Below the pieces are notes generated by a model. The model saw only the letters and a program-made list of their open reading frames with translations. It was not told where the DNA came from and made no database searches. A stretch of 64,000 nucleotides of DNA from Pontibacter coccineus (GTDB lineage: Bacteria > Bacteroidota > Bacteroidia > Cytophagales > Hymenobacteraceae): positions 744,001-808,000 of the forward strand of contig NZ_JAUOTN010000001.1 of the NCBI RefSeq assembly GCF_030546575.1, written 5' to 3'. How positions within the stretch are numbered: the first letter of the stretch is position 1; each line of letters starts with the position of its first letter. Below, in pieces: positions 63,752 through 64,000 of this stretch. A program made the translations under genes and the position numbers.

Positions 63752-64000
63752 CTAAAAGCCTAGCATATCAATCGTCTCCAGTTCAAACTCAGTGGAATCT
63801 TCGTACTCAGCATCCGGCGCCGTCACGATCAGGTCGCGGGCACGGCCGTAAAGCCGCACATTCGGTTGCAGGTTTTCATAGTCTTCCTGCGAGATAAGCC
63901 CGCGCCGGGCCATGATACCCCCGATCAGGCGATAGTAACCTGACTTCCAGCTGCGAAGGTTGCCGTAACTGTCAAAGGAGGAGCGGTATCGTTTGGGGCT
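63752..64000 (-). CDS. C-terminal fragment of an unknown protein
   Basis: The last 82 codons of a minus-strand gene; the stop TAG is at 63752-63754 and the frame is open to the window edge. The sequence includes KRYRSSFDSYGNLRSWKSG, GIMARRGLISQEDYENL and an acidic end (DAEYEDSTEFELETIDML). I do not recognise it; it looks like a soluble protein with a helical, acidic C-terminus. A terminator lies 17 bases beyond the stop. Confidence 0.75.
   Translation of the reverse strand, partial: SPKRYRSSFDSYGNLRSWKSGYYRLIGGIMARRGLISQEDYENLQPNVRLYGRARDLIVTAPDAEYEDSTEFELETIDMLGF

Noticed and set aside
1..64000. tRNA, rRNA, prophage or insertion sequence genes
   Set aside because: No T-loop/acceptor pairs, rRNA segments, integrase, transposase or phage structural motifs were found on reading both strands.

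Overview
The window is 64 kb of chromosome from a member of the Bacteroidota, most likely order Cytophagales and close to Pontibacter/Hymenobacteraceae (inference from protein features, not a search). Supporting signs are type IX secretion proteins (a PorU2-like C25 peptidase, a PorV-like barrel and a secreted protein with a C-terminal sorting domain), many short lipoproteins with a Cys lipobox, SPW and GIN domains, and promoters of the TTTG / TAnnTTTG kind. I see no rRNA, tRNA, prophage, insertion sequence or CRISPR array.

Layout. 1-7.1 kb: end of fmt, folA, then porU2 and its PorV-like partner on the minus strand. 7.3-10.7 kb: PadR regulator with a PspC/GIN membrane protein, and a small lipoprotein. 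10.9-16.2 kb: cca, tsaC, mce and an iron-sulfur operon (iscS, iscU, an unknown gene, iscA). 16.3-21 kb: a secreted protein and an AT-rich three-gene glycosyltransferase islet that abuts a lone nuoHIJK block (21-23.7 kb). 23.8-28.2 kb: map, a glutathionylspermidine-synthase-like gene with a lipoprotein partner, a dense field of palindromic repeats, and murI. 28.4-34 kb: RDD and SPW membrane proteins, an ABC-F ATPase, a CotH-like secreted protein and a phosphatase-like lipoprotein. 34-37.2 kb: phhA behind a possible tyrosine-codon attenuator, a CoA-transferase and a 27-codon mini-gene. 37.6-47.2 kb: DEAD-box helicase, TonB-linked barrel protein, PIG-L deacetylase, pncA, aldo/keto reductase, menA and a glutathione peroxidase. 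47.5-52.3 kb: an arginine block (argS, arginase-like gene, and speA on the opposite strand) and a 52-residue lipoprotein. 52.5-64 kb: small accessory proteins, a HAD phosphatase, hemG, a polyprenol-phosphate glycosyltransferase, terC, a DAHP synthase/chorismate mutase behind a second possible attenuator, and an SBF-like transporter.

Three non-coding signals stand out. First, AGGTATA and its complement TATACCT occur about 130 times by hand count, where about 8 are expected; they lie equally on both strands and are sparse in conserved highly expressed genes. Second, 26.77-27.23 kb holds at least five copies of a two-hairpin unit whose stems change on both sides together, with diverged relatives near 47.3 kb. 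Third, two aromatic amino acid genes (phhA and the DAHP synthase) are each preceded, within 40 bases of the start codon, by an intrinsic terminator, a possible antiterminator and a short open frame; the phhA frame has seven Tyr codons in twelve.
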